NCBI GenBank assembly: GCA_029582155.1
Contig: CM055901.1
Location: 51,961,206 to 52,025,205, forward strand
Length of the DNA stretch: 64,000 nt
Direction of reading: 5' to 3'
Origin: Panopea generosa
Lineage: Eukaryota > Mollusca > Bivalvia > Adapedonta > Hiatellidae
Shown: positions 36,586 through 48,016 of the stretch, in pieces
Layout of the letters: each line of letters opens with the position of its first letter
Position numbering within the stretch: the first letter of the stretch is position 1
Position numbers and translations under genes: made by a program
Notes under the pieces: model-generated
Databases searched by the model: none
The model's input: the letters and a program-made list of their open reading frames with translations, nothing else
What the model was told of the DNA's origin: nothing

Positions 36586-37260
36586 ACTCCAAACCTAGGT
36601 GTGAGTTTATTTCATAAATTAGAGAATAACTCACATTTACATGTAGAAACATGAATTTGGATTTCAACCTGCATTGATATGAAATATTAGTTCGAAAAAG
36701 ACTCCAAATCTTGAATTCAAGTGAAAAATGATTTACGATGTATTTTTATGTAAAATTATTTTTTGGCTATGTTAAAACACTTTAATATGGTACCTTGCCA
36801 TTCATAACTGCATATATGAGTAGAAAAATTTGTTAAAGTTAAATCTTTGGTTATAAAGGGTGCCATGTTTTGTTAAGGGTCATCTAGAATCATTGGATTC
36901 AGGAATAAATTTACACTTGTAGCCATATGTGGCATAAACTTTAATAAATTAAAAACAGAATATAAACATATGCCCTTACCAGTTGTTAAAGAAAATTTTA
37001 ATACAAGATATTGATACTTGCTTCAGTAATACTAATTTATTTTATCATGTCAATGCATTTATTTCTGTTGATAAACTGCCTGCCTGATAAACATAGGTCT
37101 ATCATGTCAATGCAAGTTTATCAGGACACATGACATTATTATGTATAACTATACATTTTGATATTGATGGAATATCTACAGGCTGTAACAAAAGTTTGAT
37201 GCTGATTTTCAATTTTATAAAAAAGACAAATTAGAAATATTGACATGATAAAGAGAAAAC
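36586..37260. other. Intron sequence, nothing firm
   Basis: AT-rich intron between exons 13 and 14; short TTTATCAGG-type fragments only. Confidence 0.55.
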
Positions 37261-37400
37261 CATATTAGTGTCTAATATTATCAATTTCATCAGGTTCGGC
37301 AAGAAAAAAAAGAACTTGGCAAAGTCTCTTCCTGTTGTTGTTTTTTAAGCCTCACCTGATAAAGTTGATAATATCTGACACTAACATGATCATTTTTATT
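37261..37400. repeat. Inverted repeat, MITE-like
   Basis: ATTAGTGTCTAATATTATCA then ATTTCATCAGGT pairs with ACCTGATAAAGTTGATAATA then TCTGACACTAA. The loop is about 60 bp. Related TTTATCAGG fragments lie at 37045-37135. Confidence 0.65.
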
Positions 37401-37604
37401 CTCTCTATAGCTTGATTGTAAAGAATATTCTTTAATGGCTTTAGACAAGTCTGATTTCCAGGTAGAACCAGTAATTATTATATTATTTATATATTAGTGT
37501 TGTTTTGAGAGATATTACTATATCTTGATTATTAGCAGCCAACATGCTATCCACTTCTCCACTGCAGCATATAGGTATATACTTCAATGTTCTCGTTCTT
37601 TAAG

Positions 37605-37784
37605 GGAACTACATGCCAAAGACAGCAGTAACATTCAGCAGTGATGCTGGATTTCTGCTGAGTCAACCATGGAAGTCTGGTGATATAAAGATCAGTTTCC
37701 GTAGCCATCACAGCCACTCCCTGATATTGTACCAGACTGGAACAGAGGAAAACATCAACTTTTTCTTGGTGGCTGTCACATCAG
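37605..37784 (+). CDS. Exon 14: start of LamG-d
   Basis: The acceptor is TTCTTTAAG (AAG rather than CAG) and the donor is CATCAG|GTATGT; phase 1 in, phase 1 out. The first codon completes R in GN-R-NY. It continues AVTFSSDAGFLLSQP and then DIKISFRSHHSHSLILYQTG, the opening LamG strands with S-F-R and L-I-L-Y. Confidence 0.92.
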
Positions 37785-38524
37785 GTATGTGTTCTGAAAG
37801 CATTGCTTTTGAAATCATCTTACTAAAAAGATAAAGATTTTAAAAGCAAATAAAAGAATTCATTTTCAATTTTGTCCCTTGCAGAGAAAATGGCATCGTC
37901 ATCACAATAACTTATTAATGCATTGAGATTTTGAAGTAACAAATTTGAAGGCATAAATGTTCACCATAATAAGACATTGTGCCACGTGCAAGATCTTGAT
38001 CTGTGGCTTAACGTCAAGGTCGCATTTAGAGGTTTGCTGTCAGAAACGGGTACAAAATTTCGTGTCTACTCTATAAATATTCACCATAATTAGACAAGGT
38101 TTTATCACAGGTCAGGACTGGTGGACTTGACATTGTAGCCCTTTGGTATCTGCTCTGCTGGCTTGCATCTTGCTCTCAAATAAAAAGAATGATAATTTCA
38201 GTGTTCTCATAGATTATAATTTCCCTTAAAAGACATCTAATGTACTATTTACGGATAATATCAAGAGGGTATTTATGAGGAGGTTTATAAGAAAACAAAA
38301 ATAAAAAAAGTGTATAATTATTTTAAAGTCTTATTTTTTGTGTGTGTTTTCTTTTTTAATTCTTTAGGAATTTCACATTCCTCTGCAACTTACATATCTA
38401 TCAATTACTGAAATATTTGGGCAAGAAACAATTAACAAATTGGTTCTTAATAATAAAGTGTTTTTTTTTAATATTTGTTTCAGTTATCTGTTATGGTAAC
38501 TGATGTTTCATTATATTTAAACAG

Positions 38525-38753
38525 ATACAACTGTAAAGTTCTACTTTCGTTGGGGTCTGAAGAAGCTTGAAGTGGACATTGTTAGCCCAGTACCTATCAG
38601 CAATGGTCAATGGCACCAGATCACCATAGAGACTGACCAGTTCAACATCCGCTGTATGTTGGACATGTCTGAGAAGATACTTTCCATACCAGATGGTGTT
38701 CCCAGGGTGATGGCTTTCTCTGGTACCCTGTATATTGGAGGGGTTCCAGATAG
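38525..38753 (+). CDS. Exon 15: central and C-terminal LamG-d
   Basis: The acceptor is TTTAAACAG and the donor is GATAG|GTAGGA; phase 1 in, phase 2 out. It encodes VKFYFRWGLKKLEVDIV, then ISNGQWHQITIETDQFNI and GTLYIGGVPD. N-G-Q-W-H and LYIGGVP are canonical LamG motifs. The last ~41 nt with the donor are repeated three more times immediately downstream. Confidence 0.95.
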
Positions 38754-38935
38754 GTAGGATGCAATGTCTTTCTCTGGTACCCTGTATATTGGAGGGGCAC
38801 CCGATAGGTAGATTGCAATGTCTTTCTCTGGTACCCTGTATATTGGAGGAGTACCAGATAGGTAGGATGCAAGTGTCTTTCTCTGGTACCCTGTATATTG
38901 GAGGGGTACCAGATAGGTAGGATGCAATGTCTTCA
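38754..38935 (+). repeat. 54-bp array copied from the exon 15 donor border
   Basis: TGGTACCCTG occurs at 38721 (in the exon), 38775, 38829 and 38884, spacing 54-55 bp. Each copy repeats about 41 nt of exon (ending GGTACCAGATAG) and about 13 nt of intron (GTAGGATGCAATG). All copies except possibly the second keep the GTAG donor. Reading past the true donor meets TAG at once. Confidence 0.92.
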
Positions 38936-39367
38936 TATTTTTATACAGAATGATGCATCTCCACCGTGCTTAATCAGCATTTTCAAGTTTTCATCTTTAC
39001 CTGTTGAAAGAGTTTTTTGTGTTGAAGATGTCCAGTTGCTGATTTTAGAACATTTACCTCTCACTGCCAGTAACTTGTGGAGCAACTTATTCCCACAGAT
39101 TTCAGGAATTGAAACTTTCAGCACATGAATCAAAATGAAGTATAGATGTGCTTGACACAAAAGTTTGTGATGCTGTCTTAGTTCCATGAACAGTTGGCTT
39201 ACTGTTACACTAAGTTATTTTTTATTGGTTTGTCTGTTGATCAGTCTTTCAGCAACATATGAATCACGTTTAGTGATAGGTCTAGTTATATTTAGATGTA
39301 TACCTAACATAAATGCATTTATATTGTGCAGAGTGACCTGTGAATTACATTTTTTTTTGTTTTATAG

Positions 39368-39475
39368 TGTGCAGAAGGACAAGATTGTGACCGATATCCC
39401 GGGTACGGTGGGATGTATGAGGGGCCTTCAGTACAACAACAGAGCCTACCCTCTCAGTGACCTCATTGATTCCAG
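39368..39475 (+). CDS. Exon 16: end of LamG-d
   Basis: The acceptor is GTTTTATAG and the donor is TCCAG|GTATAT; phase 2 in, phase 2 out. It encodes VTDIPGTVGCMRGLQYNN followed by YPLSDLIDS, the closing G-C-M-R-G-L segment of LamG. An ATTC microsatellite begins within about 20 bp of the donor. Confidence 0.92.
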
Positions 39476-39480
39476 GTATA

Positions 39481-39640
39481 TATTTCTATTATTTATTTAT
39501 TCATTCATTCATTCATTTATTCTTCGTTCATCATTCATTCATTCATCATTCTTTCATTTATTAATTTATTTATTCATAAAATAAATCTTTATTCATTCAT
39601 TCATTCATTCCTTAGTTTGTTCATTCGTTTTTTGTTCATT
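39481..39640. repeat. ATTC/ATTT microsatellite
   Basis: Runs of ATTC and ATTT (TTCATTCATTCATTCATT) begin immediately after the exon 16 donor and continue for about 150 bp. Confidence 0.85.
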
Positions 39641-39710
39641 TGTTTGTATTGAACCAGGATTGAATCCACAACCCACTTATCTGAGTGGAAGACAACCACC
39701 AGACTCGTCC
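39640..39710 (-). mobile_element. Possible SINE head remnant
   Basis: On the minus strand GGGTTGTGGATTCAATCC resembles a B-box. Only about 70 bp can be argued. Confidence 0.3.
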
Positions 39711-40002
39711 TTCTACACAATGAAGATAATTGCTGCTTGGTGCAGACTCTGTTTTGTACATAAAGTTTTATAACTGTTCACAGTAATTCTAATTGTCTTG
39801 GTGATAAACTCAGCCTTAAGCAGCCGCCCTGAAGGGAAATAAAATGAACAACTGGTTAATGATATTGCCAGAATGTATATATTAGTCCTTTCGCAAGAAG
39901 TGGCTAGATATATTATTTAAATGGCGATATAAATTTTTGCTGTTTTTAAAAAGAATTGAGAAAAAAATATTTGACGTGAACTTGTTGATTGAATATTTAC
40001 AG

Positions 40003-40145
40003 TACTCAGGGAGTGTTCAAGTTCTGTATGGCATCGTGTTGGCCTAACCCATGTCAGAACGGTGCCGAATGTAACGAGGAGTGGGGGTCACACACATGCG
40101 ATTGTCTTAACAAATGGGCTCACTCTGGGAATGACTGTGAAATAG
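40003..40145 (+). CDS. Exon 17: EGF-3
   Basis: The acceptor is TATTTACAG and the donor is ATAG|GTAAAT; phase 2 in, phase 1 out. It encodes FCMASCWPNPCQNGAECNEE followed by TCDCLNKWAHSGNDC. It has six EGF cysteines plus one pairing back to the LamG. The CWPNPCQNGAEC spacing is standard EGF. Confidence 0.94.
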
Positions 40146-41314
40146 GTAAATATGTATTATAAATATAAACTGTACATTTAATTTAGTTATTTTCTCATGA
40201 TATTTAACATTTAATTGTATATGAATTGTGGAAACCACACAAACTCTGATAATGCACCAACTTTCCCTTTACATTTGTAACAATTTATTATGTCCACCTC
40301 CTCACCAGTAGATATGTTGAATTTCATGAATTTACTTTCAATATTTATGCCAGAAAAAAAAAATACCTGTATTTAAGATTACCCAACCAACCTTAAAATT
40401 GAGTCTCCGACCCTAACATTTTTTTAATCTTGATTTTTTTCAATATAAAAGTACAAAATTAATTTAGATTTTTATAGAATAGAAAAACAGTTGAAATCAA
40501 TACGCTCATAATAGTTCCTTTTTATAATATTTTCTTCATACAATAAAAAATAGAAAAGAAAAAAATGCCTACCTACTTACCCTTTTTTTGGGAGGTCAAG
40601 TAACCCTAAACACAGGTATTATTTTTTCTGGCCTTCTATAAAATTGGTATTCATTTGAAAATTCACAAATACTGAATGAAAAATATAAATTTCTTCACTA
40701 CAGAATCTAACATTAAAGATACAAACATATCAGTTGTATCTTTTAAATATGACAAATTGTCCATTATTTATTCATTTTTATGGCAACAGTATTCTAATAT
40801 AGAATAGAAACCCATACTAGAACATGCATCATTCATGAATGCTAAACTTTAAACATTTTCAATACAGAGTGGATACCCAAATATTTAATATAAGAAAGCA
40901 GAAACAATTCAAACATTAAAAAATATATTGTGGACATGTATTATGTAAGTTTTAAAAAATGTTGCATAAAATAAATCAGATGCTACAATAATATCAATAA
41001 CCTTAAGACAGCTTATGGATATTTAGTTATTTATTCATGGCTATTGGTACTTTCAGGTACTTTGATTTTATGTAATGCCTATTGCAATGATTGTTTTGGC
41101 AGCTAACATGACATCAAATGTGGCCACTAATTTTTGTCTTCCCTCCAAAAATTGTTAATTAAACATTTATGAAACTACTCTTTAACTATTAGGTTTTACA
41201 TTGGTCATTTAACATTATTTTATGAACACCTCTATCAATGAATTTTTTAATAGACAGTTTCACTTAACTTAAAAGGATATCTGTAGAAGTGACATAAAAT
41301 TTTAACATTTTCAG
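40146..41314. other. Intron sequence, nothing recognised
   Basis: AT-rich intron between exons 17 and 18 with homopolymer runs; no exon-like segment. Confidence 0.6.
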
Positions 41315-41566
41315 ACATCAACACTGATTCTGTGACCTTCACTGGAGATTCCACATCACACTTACACTTCGAGAGATCTGTCACCTCTGGACTCTTGGAT
41401 TCAACAATTGTATTCAGTTTTCGCACATTTCAAAAAGATACCTTGCTCCTTTATGTGCATGACCAATTCAACAACTTCATGCAAGTTGAACTTCAGGATG
41501 GTCGTAAAGTCGTTGCTACGTTTAACAACTTTAACGTAATCTTTGATCAGTCCAAACTTGTCACAG
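41315..41566 (+). CDS. Exon 18: start and centre of LamG-e
   Basis: The acceptor is ATTTTCAG and the donor is CACAG|GTAAAG; phase 1 in, phase 1 out. It encodes DSVTFTGDSTSHLHFERSVT, then STIVFSFRTFQKDTLLLYVH and FMQVELQDGRKVVATFNNF. F-S-F-R-T and L-L-Y-V are LamG core strands. Confidence 0.94.
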
Positions 41567-42069
41567 GTAAAGTGCCTATCTTTATGGTTACATTACTCTT
41601 GCTTTCATTGCGTTTTGATATGATGTTGTCTCCAAATAATCAAAAGTATTTTTTATGCCATTGCTATAGAATTTTACTTCAAACTTTGTTGGTCCATACA
41701 TATATACAGTCTAAACTTGAAAAAAACCTTGATATAACAACTCCCTGTCTTTTGCAACTGTATATTTCTCCCGATAATTAGTTTTAAAAATGATCTCATT
41801 TTCATTATTAAATAAAATCCAAACAGTTTGATATGTCAAATCCACCAAAACATGACAAATAAATATATTTAAATTAGAGAAGTAAACTTTACACAAAGCC
41901 ACCATTCTTAAAATAGACAGCTCTTAAAAATGCTTGATGGCATTCACATCATCATTTGGACTCTTTTATGAAACAATTTTACTACATGTAATCTGAACTT
42001 ATCTAATCTGTTTATCATTTAAAATGTCACAAAATTTGTTGGAATTTTAAGTGGGAAATCCATTTTAGT

Positions 42070-42258
42070 CCAACACAGACAACTATGTAGCCCAAGTTAG
42101 GAAATCCCTTTCCAATATACTATTTTTGCATATTTAAATATACATGTATATCTTATTAGCTAAACATGGTCAGAGATTACATAGATATGATAACTTGGAA
42201 AAAAGTTGACAATTTTAAAATTTTGAAAAATCCTGATATATTCCATTTAATGTCTTAT
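42070..42258. repeat. ~170-bp dispersed repeat abutting exon 19 (copy 1)
   Basis: GCCCAAGTTAGGAAATCCCT then CAATTTTAAAATTTTGAAAA and ATCCTGATATATTCC. A second copy is at 43808-43980. It runs almost up to the exon 19 acceptor. Confidence 0.65.
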
Positions 42259-42260
42259 AG

Positions 42261-42410
42261 ATGATCTAGATGATGGACAATGGAACCAAGTAATTATAGA
42301 CAACGATGGCGGCTACATCAAGGTCATCGTCAATGTGGATGACGACAAGATGCGTAACTCATACAGGAAGCAGTTACTGGAATCGTACACCAAAACACCA
42401 TTTCTTCAAG
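42261..42410 (+). CDS. Exon 19: LamG-e, W-N strand
   Basis: The acceptor is GTCTTATAG and the donor is CAAG|GTACAA; phase 1 in, phase 1 out. It encodes DDLDDGQWNQVIIDNDGGYI and KVIVNVDDDKMRNSY. D-G-Q-W-N-Q-V is the LamG R/Q-W-H-x-V strand with N in place of H. The exon lies about 20 bp downstream of a ~170-bp dispersed repeat. Confidence 0.93.
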
Positions 42411-42583
42411 GTACAAGTGTTTGGTTAAATTTTTGTTTCCTAATATTTTCCTTAAGCATTTAAAATCTTGACTAAACTTTGACTGGTACAAATACACATG
42501 TATTCTAAAACTAGTGTGCAACTATTCTTCTGGAATGGATATCATGAAACATGCAATGTGTTCCTTTAATATGTGAGCTTATT

Positions 42584-43085
42584 AGGTCACCTGAGACTGT
42601 GTCTAAAGGGACCTTTTGCAATCGCCTTTTGTCCATCGTCGTCCGTTGTGTGTCCGTAAACAATTTACATTTTCGACTTCCTTAACACTGTAAGCTCAAT
42701 TGTAATGATATGCTTTGGTACCTAAGGATGAATTACATTGGGGGTGGGGCCAAAACAGTCAAATTTAAGGGAAACATTGAAAATCTTCTTCTTACTAAAT
42801 GAAGCACTGGGAAACAAATGGTGAGCATGATTATGGATGTACATGTATATGTGTCCTTTATAAAAGTTGTGAATTGCATGTCCCTGGATCTCACAGTTTG
42901 GCCTAATTTACTAAATTACAAATTTCTGATGACTGAATAGACTCATTTGAATGGTTTTTGGTGTGATTTGTTGTTGCTGATATGCAGTTCTTATGGTTTA
43001 TTAACAATAGTTTGAAAAAAATATTCATAGAGTTTTATGTCATCAAGGATAATCTGGTGACCGTTAAGACCCATGGACCTCTTGT
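42584..43085. mobile_element. Second copy of the GGTCACCTGA element
   Basis: Shares GGGACCTTTTGCAATCGCC, TTTTGTCCATCGTCGTCCG and GGTGACCGTTAAGACCCATG with 7588-8037. It lies between exons 19 and 20. Confidence 0.75.
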
Positions 43086-43327
43086 TCTAATTTTGTGTTC
43101 TTTTTTTGGTGAAAGAAGAGTTCTCTATGGCATCTTCAAAGAAGCTTTTTTTTCAGCGCTAACAGATATGTGTTCTATAGTTAACCTTACATGTCTTGAT
43201 GAGTTATAGATAATAAAATAAACTTTTATTAGCCAGTGCAAACCTGTACAGGTGAAAAATGTTTCAGATTTCTTATGATGAAAATTTTTGATATCTTACT
43301 CAATGGGTACATTCCTTTTATTTGTAG

Positions 43328-43537
43328 AGCAAATAAAAATAGATGACAGAATAGAGGAAACTGTGAAGCCCATACGTACGGACAAACCCTCAGCCCCTGG
43401 CATGCATGTGTATGTGGGCGGGGTACCAGATACCATGTCAACAGACTCTACACACCCAAACCTACATGGTTGTATACGTGGACTGAAGATTGGCTCCAGA
43501 GTGTTTAAACTGCAGAAAAAGGCAGCAAAAACTCCAG
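43328..43537 (+). CDS. Exon 20: end of LamG-e
   Basis: The acceptor is TTATTTGTAG and the donor is TCCAG|GTGTGT; phase 1 in, phase 1 out. It encodes GMHVYVGGVPDTMSTDS and then LHGCIRGLKIGSRVFKL. V-Y-V-G-G-V-P and G-C-I-R-G-L are the LamG closing motifs. The last ~12 nt with the donor are repeated five more times downstream as a 23-bp array. Confidence 0.95.
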
Positions 43538-43665
43538 GTGTGTAAATGCAAAAACTCCAGGTGTGTAAATGCAGAAACTCCAGGTGTGTAAATGCAAAAA
43601 CTCCAGGTGTGTAAATGCAAAAACTCCAGGTTTGTAAATGCAAAAACTCCAGGTTTGTAAATACT
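43538..43665 (+). repeat. 23-bp array copied from the exon 20 donor border
   Basis: ACTCC recurs at 43531 (exon), 43554, 43577, 43600, 43623 and 43646, exactly 23 bp apart. Each unit is about 12 nt of exon end (AAAAACTCCAG) plus the donor and intron start GTGTGTAAATGC. The last two units change GTGT to GTTT. Confidence 0.93.
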
Positions 43666-43807
43666 CACTTGTTAAACAGTGAAACATTAATAATAATGAA
43701 TTGTTTAACCTACAGAATAAGGTCATGATTGACTTTCTTATGCAAAGCTGGAGGTTACATTATTAAATAGGATAATTAAAATATGCAATAGGTCTGGGAC
43801 TTGATGA

Positions 43808-43980
43808 GCAGCCCAAGTTAGGAAATCCTTTTTCAGTATGCAATTTTGTCATGTTTAAAAGGTATCCTTTTGGTAAAATGGAATCAGTGAGTATATATAG
43901 GCATATTGGAAATGAATGTTTATTGACGATTTTAAAATTTTGAAAAATCCTGATAATTATATTCTCTTTAATATATTGTT
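43808..43980. repeat. ~170-bp dispersed repeat (copy 2)
   Basis: GCCCAAGTTAGGAAATCCTT then CGATTTTAAAATTTTGAAAA and ATCCTGATAATTATATTC, in the same orientation as 42070-42258. Confidence 0.65.
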
Positions 43981-44456
43981 TCTATTATATTTAGCGATAA
44001 TTTGGACAGAAATACAGTTGTTTTCTAACAAAACATTCTGCGTCGGCCATATTTACACACTTTACATCACATGACCCGCACATGATTCCAGTGAGCCGTC
44101 AATGTTAAGCCTCCCACTGGAAATACTGTATTATATCCAGTGTAAACAACAGGCTTCTTACTGTCCAAACACCGCTCATTTGCAAACAAACCTGATGAAA
44201 AATGTGTGATAAACCAGACTGACCTTTGTTTGTCCATGTAAGTCAATTAAAAGTGATGTGCATAACCGTCAATAGTTATCATCATGTTAGTCTGGATTAA
44301 TAACTAAGTGAAACTGAGGAACAAATTAGATGGAAACTTCGCAATTTAGTGGTTATAATGTAATTTTTTCATTAATCTGGTTGAAAATATCAATAAAAAA
44401 TAGTATGCTTATTACTAGTAGTATTATTATTACATCTTTTTGTCTTATATACGTAG

Positions 44457-44594
44457 GTGTGTTGCCCCTATGTGAAGAAGGATGTAAACATGTCCCATGT
44501 AAACACGGAGGTATATGTATGGAGCTATGGCAGGACATGAAGTACACATGTGATTGTTCTTACAGTGAATATGCAGGACCAACGTGTAATACAG
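44457..44594 (+). CDS. Exon 21: EGF-4
   Basis: The acceptor is TATACGTAG and the donor is ACAG|GTATAT; phase 1 in, phase 1 out. It encodes LCEEGCKHVPCKHGGICMEL followed by YTCDCSYSEYAGPTCNTG, a complete EGF module of the same CDCSxxxYxGxxC type as EGF-2. Confidence 0.95.
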
Positions 44595-44987
44595 GTATAT
44601 GTAACTACACATTTACACGCTTGTAGCGCTTTACGTAATACTTACGTGTTAGTCAGTAATTGACCTGATGCAAGAATGACTTTGTCACGTGACATTATTA
44701 CTATCCAAGTAAAGACAATGTAGTGTTTACTTAAACATTAACAGCTTGACTAAGGAAAATGGTAATTCCACTAATATCAACCACTGATTTGATTATCAAC
44801 TTGTTTCAGGTTCAGATTCAGGTTTCTAACCTTTTCCATATCAAGGCCATACCACAAAAGTTATATATTCATGTTTTTACAGCAGATGTTTTCTTCATCT
44901 TTTTTTTTAAGTGAAGAAAATTAAAATTAACTTACATATTTTAATATCTGAGCATTTTCAAAATCGTTTTTTTATTACTTATTGCAG

Positions 44988-45144
44988 AGGCTTCTGGTTT
45001 ATTTGGCGGGAAATCTATTCTACAGTACAAGTATGACCCGCCCCAGGAAGCAGAGGAAACCAAGACGGAACGCCTTGAACTTGTTTTCAAGGTGGATAAA
45101 GGTGCAACAAGGAACATGATTCTGGTCTTCATCTATAGTGACAG
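44988..45144 (+). CDS. Exon 22: start of LamG-f
   Basis: The acceptor is TTATTGCAG and the donor is GACAG|GTAAGT; phase 1 in, phase 2 out. It encodes EASGLFGGKSILQYKYDPP followed by TERLELVFKV and MILVFIYSD. E-A-S-G right after the last EGF is also how the final LamG of vertebrate CNTNAPs starts, so this is probably the membrane-proximal LamG. Confidence 0.93.
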
Positions 45145-46544
45145 GTAAGTGTCATAGCTACACATGGTGATTATTTACTTTTAAACACTGACCTTGAAAA
45201 GAGCAGGTTATCTTGTATCTTGTTTGTGTTTAATATCTGCATGTTTTATCACAAGTATTAATTTATTTAAAACAAGTCTTGAGAGATTTTTTTCTGTTTG
45301 TGTAATAAAAATAATAAAGTTTCACAGTTGACTTCATTTATATTTAAAGATTTCTGTTTGTATCGACTTTCTTTATAAATGTATCGTGTAAATCAGTAAA
45401 TAACAGTCAGACTGCAATAAATTAGTTTTAATGGACCTGTGTACTTGGCATAACAGCCATGATATTTTTCCTCTTCCAATAAGTGACAGATACCTAAAAC
45501 TTGAGTGTACTTTTATCCAGCAGGAACTAAATTCTAATTGTTAGGAGCTATAAACTGTTCTTAAAATACCAGAAATATTTTCACAAAACTTAGAAGATAT
45601 GATTGCATATTTGTTTCTGATGAATTTGTACCAGTTGTTTAGTAGCTTCTGTGGTATACAATATCCTCATGTAACAAGACCACTACTGGGTGTATCTCTG
45701 TAGTTGTAATATAATATTAACTATGGTTGCCCAGTGCCGCCATCTCTACCTATTACTTTCACATTAGACAGATGACTAAAACAGACATGTTTAAAACTGT
45801 TTTTGTGTTTAGGGCCAACAGGTAAGATAATCTTAACATATCTGGGAAGTAAATTGGTAATTACTCCGAAATCGTGGGTAATAGATAGTGGTCATTTGTT
45901 TTTTAAACCACTATTCAATATTTGCTTGAGCGACGGATGTAGTATTAGCACGCCTGCTGCACATATCTCCATCTCAAGAAAATCACAATACATTCATCGA
46001 GATGCACATTGATAGTGTTTTTATCAAACTTGGCAGAAAAATGAAATTAGTTTGGACATTTTTTAAAGAAATACTAAGACTTTTGTTTCTATTAATATGG
46101 CAGATAATTGTCAAACACAGGAGCATAACATTGTAGTTAATCAACATCTTCAAAATGTATTCTTAAATACTGTAGGATTGTTTGTGGTTGGGGGGTGGGG
46201 GGGGGGGGCATTACTGGTTTGATTTATGTGGGTACTTACTCAGATATTGTTCAAAGCATCAGAAAATGTTGCTAGTGTCATACCCATAGTGTCCTGTAGT
46301 TGTAGAATACCTTCAGTCCTACCTGCTTACTCATCAAATGTATTTGTCTCCATATTACTGTTACATGTAATACCTCATAAAGTTTGCCATATGTCTTATG
46401 TTGCATATTGTAGATATTGACAGGGTAGATACTTTATAAAAAAGTAAATATTCATATTTTCTTGTCATTTTATCACATTCGGTGTAACATAAATGAATAA
46501 TACATTCATATAAAATATTCAGACTGTACAGTTTAGAATACTTA
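45145..46544. other. Intron sequence, G-run
   Basis: AT-rich except for a G-run at 46190-46208. Short open frames have no domain match. Confidence 0.55.
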
Positions 46545-46717
46545 GGCCATAATAAATGAATTGCTAGATTATCATTTCTGCCCTCCCCCTTATTTTCATG
46601 CCGCCCCTCCCTTTTTATTTTCATAAAACAGAAAAAAAATTAAAAATAGAAAATAAGAAATAATAAAAATAATAAGAATAATTTGGATGATAATCTAGCA
46701 ATTAATTTATAATGGCC
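46545..46717. mobile_element. Palindromic MITE, GGCCATAATAAATGAATTGC ends (copy 2)
   Basis: GAATTGCTAGATTATCAT near the 5' end pairs with ATGATAATCTAGCAATTAAT near the 3' end, and GGCC closes both ends. Confidence 0.75.
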
Positions 46718-46734
46718 ACAGTAGAATCTGAGTA

Positions 46735-46875
46735 GAACCACTGTCCTTCCCCAAGTAACTGGTAAACTTTCTCACATAAATGTTTTGAGTGAGGAGGACT
46801 CAAACTTAGTGGTGAGAGGTAAATGATCATGAGATGGCGCTTAAGACCACTTAACCACGGGGGACCCTACCTAGA
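46735..46875 (-). mobile_element. SINE fragment
   Basis: CCTTCCCCAAGTAACTGGTA then AACTTTCTCACATAAATG and GACTCAAACTTAGTGGTGAG match the 10150 copy. The 3' end of the segment (CCACTTAACCACGGGGGACC) would be the head in minus orientation. Confidence 0.5.
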
Positions 46876-46924
46876 AATAACTATTGATGGTATAGAGGAA
46901 AACTTGTAATAGTAGTAGTGAGGG

Positions 46925-47800
46925 GCTAAAGTTCAGGTTTACTTGTAACACAGATTGTCACCTATAAGTAGTAGTGAGGGGCTAAAGTCAGGTTTAATGG
47001 TAACACAGATTGTCACCTATAAGTAGTAGTGAGGGGCTAAAGTCAGGTTTACCGGTAACACAGATGGGGCTAAAGTCAGGTTTACCGGTAACACAGATTG
47101 TCACCTATAAGTAGTAGTGAGGGGCTGAAGTCAGGTTAACCTGTAACAGATTGTCACCTATAAGTAGTAGTGAGGGGCTAAAGTCAGGTTTACCGGTAAC
47201 ACATATTGTCACCTATAAGTAGTAGTGAGGGGCTAAAGTCAGGTTTACCAGTAACACAGATTGTCACCTATAAGTAGTAGTGAGGGGCTAAAGTCAGGTT
47301 TACTGGTAACACAGATTGTCACCTATAAGTAGTAGTGAGGGGCTAAAGTCAGGTTTACCGGTAACACAGATGGGGCTAAAGTCAGGTTTACCAGTAACAC
47401 AGATTGTCACCTATAAGTAGTAGTGAGGGGCTAAAGTCAGGTTTACCGGTAACACAGATTGTCACCTATAAGTAGTAGTGAAGGGCTAAAGTCAGGTTTA
47501 CCAGTAACACAGATTGTCACCTATAAGTAGTAGTGAAGGGCTAAAGTCAGGTTTACCGGTAACACAGATTGTCACCTATAAGTAGTAGTGAGGGGCTAAA
47601 GTCAGTTTTACAGGTAACACAGATTGTCACCTATAAGTAGTAATGAGGGGCTAAAGTCAGGTTTACAGGTAACACAGATTGTCACATATAAGTAGTAATG
47701 AGGGGCTAAAGTCAGGTTTACCAGTAACACAGATTGTCACCTATAAGTAGTAATGAGTGGCTAAAGTCAGGTTTACCAGTAACACAGATTGTCATCTATA
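46925..47800. repeat. 55-bp minisatellite, ~16 copies
   Basis: The unit contains CACCTATAAGTAGTAGTGAG, GGGCTAAAGTCAGGTTTACC and GGTAACACAGATTGT. Short units starting ATGGGGCTAAAG occur near 47065 and again near 47370, a sign of block duplication. It lies in the intron between exons 22 and 23. Confidence 0.93.
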
Positions 47801-48016
47801 ATGTGAGAGAACTTCAGTATGATAAGTATATGTGCTAGTTACCATGGGAATGGTGAATTATTGAGGTGGTGGAGACATTTATCTCTAAAGAAAAATCAGC
47901 AGCCTTCTAGTTATCTATGACCAAGCTAAGGGGGCAGGTCTGCTTTCTGTTGCTGTGAGGAGTTAGCTGACATGCACATTGCTGCAACACCCACAGTTGT
48001 TATGGTGTTTATGATA

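Noticed and set aside
41332-41781. Frame continuing beyond the exon 18 donor to 41781
   Set aside because: LamG similarity stops at the GTAAAG donor; exon 19 continues the domain in frame from phase 1.
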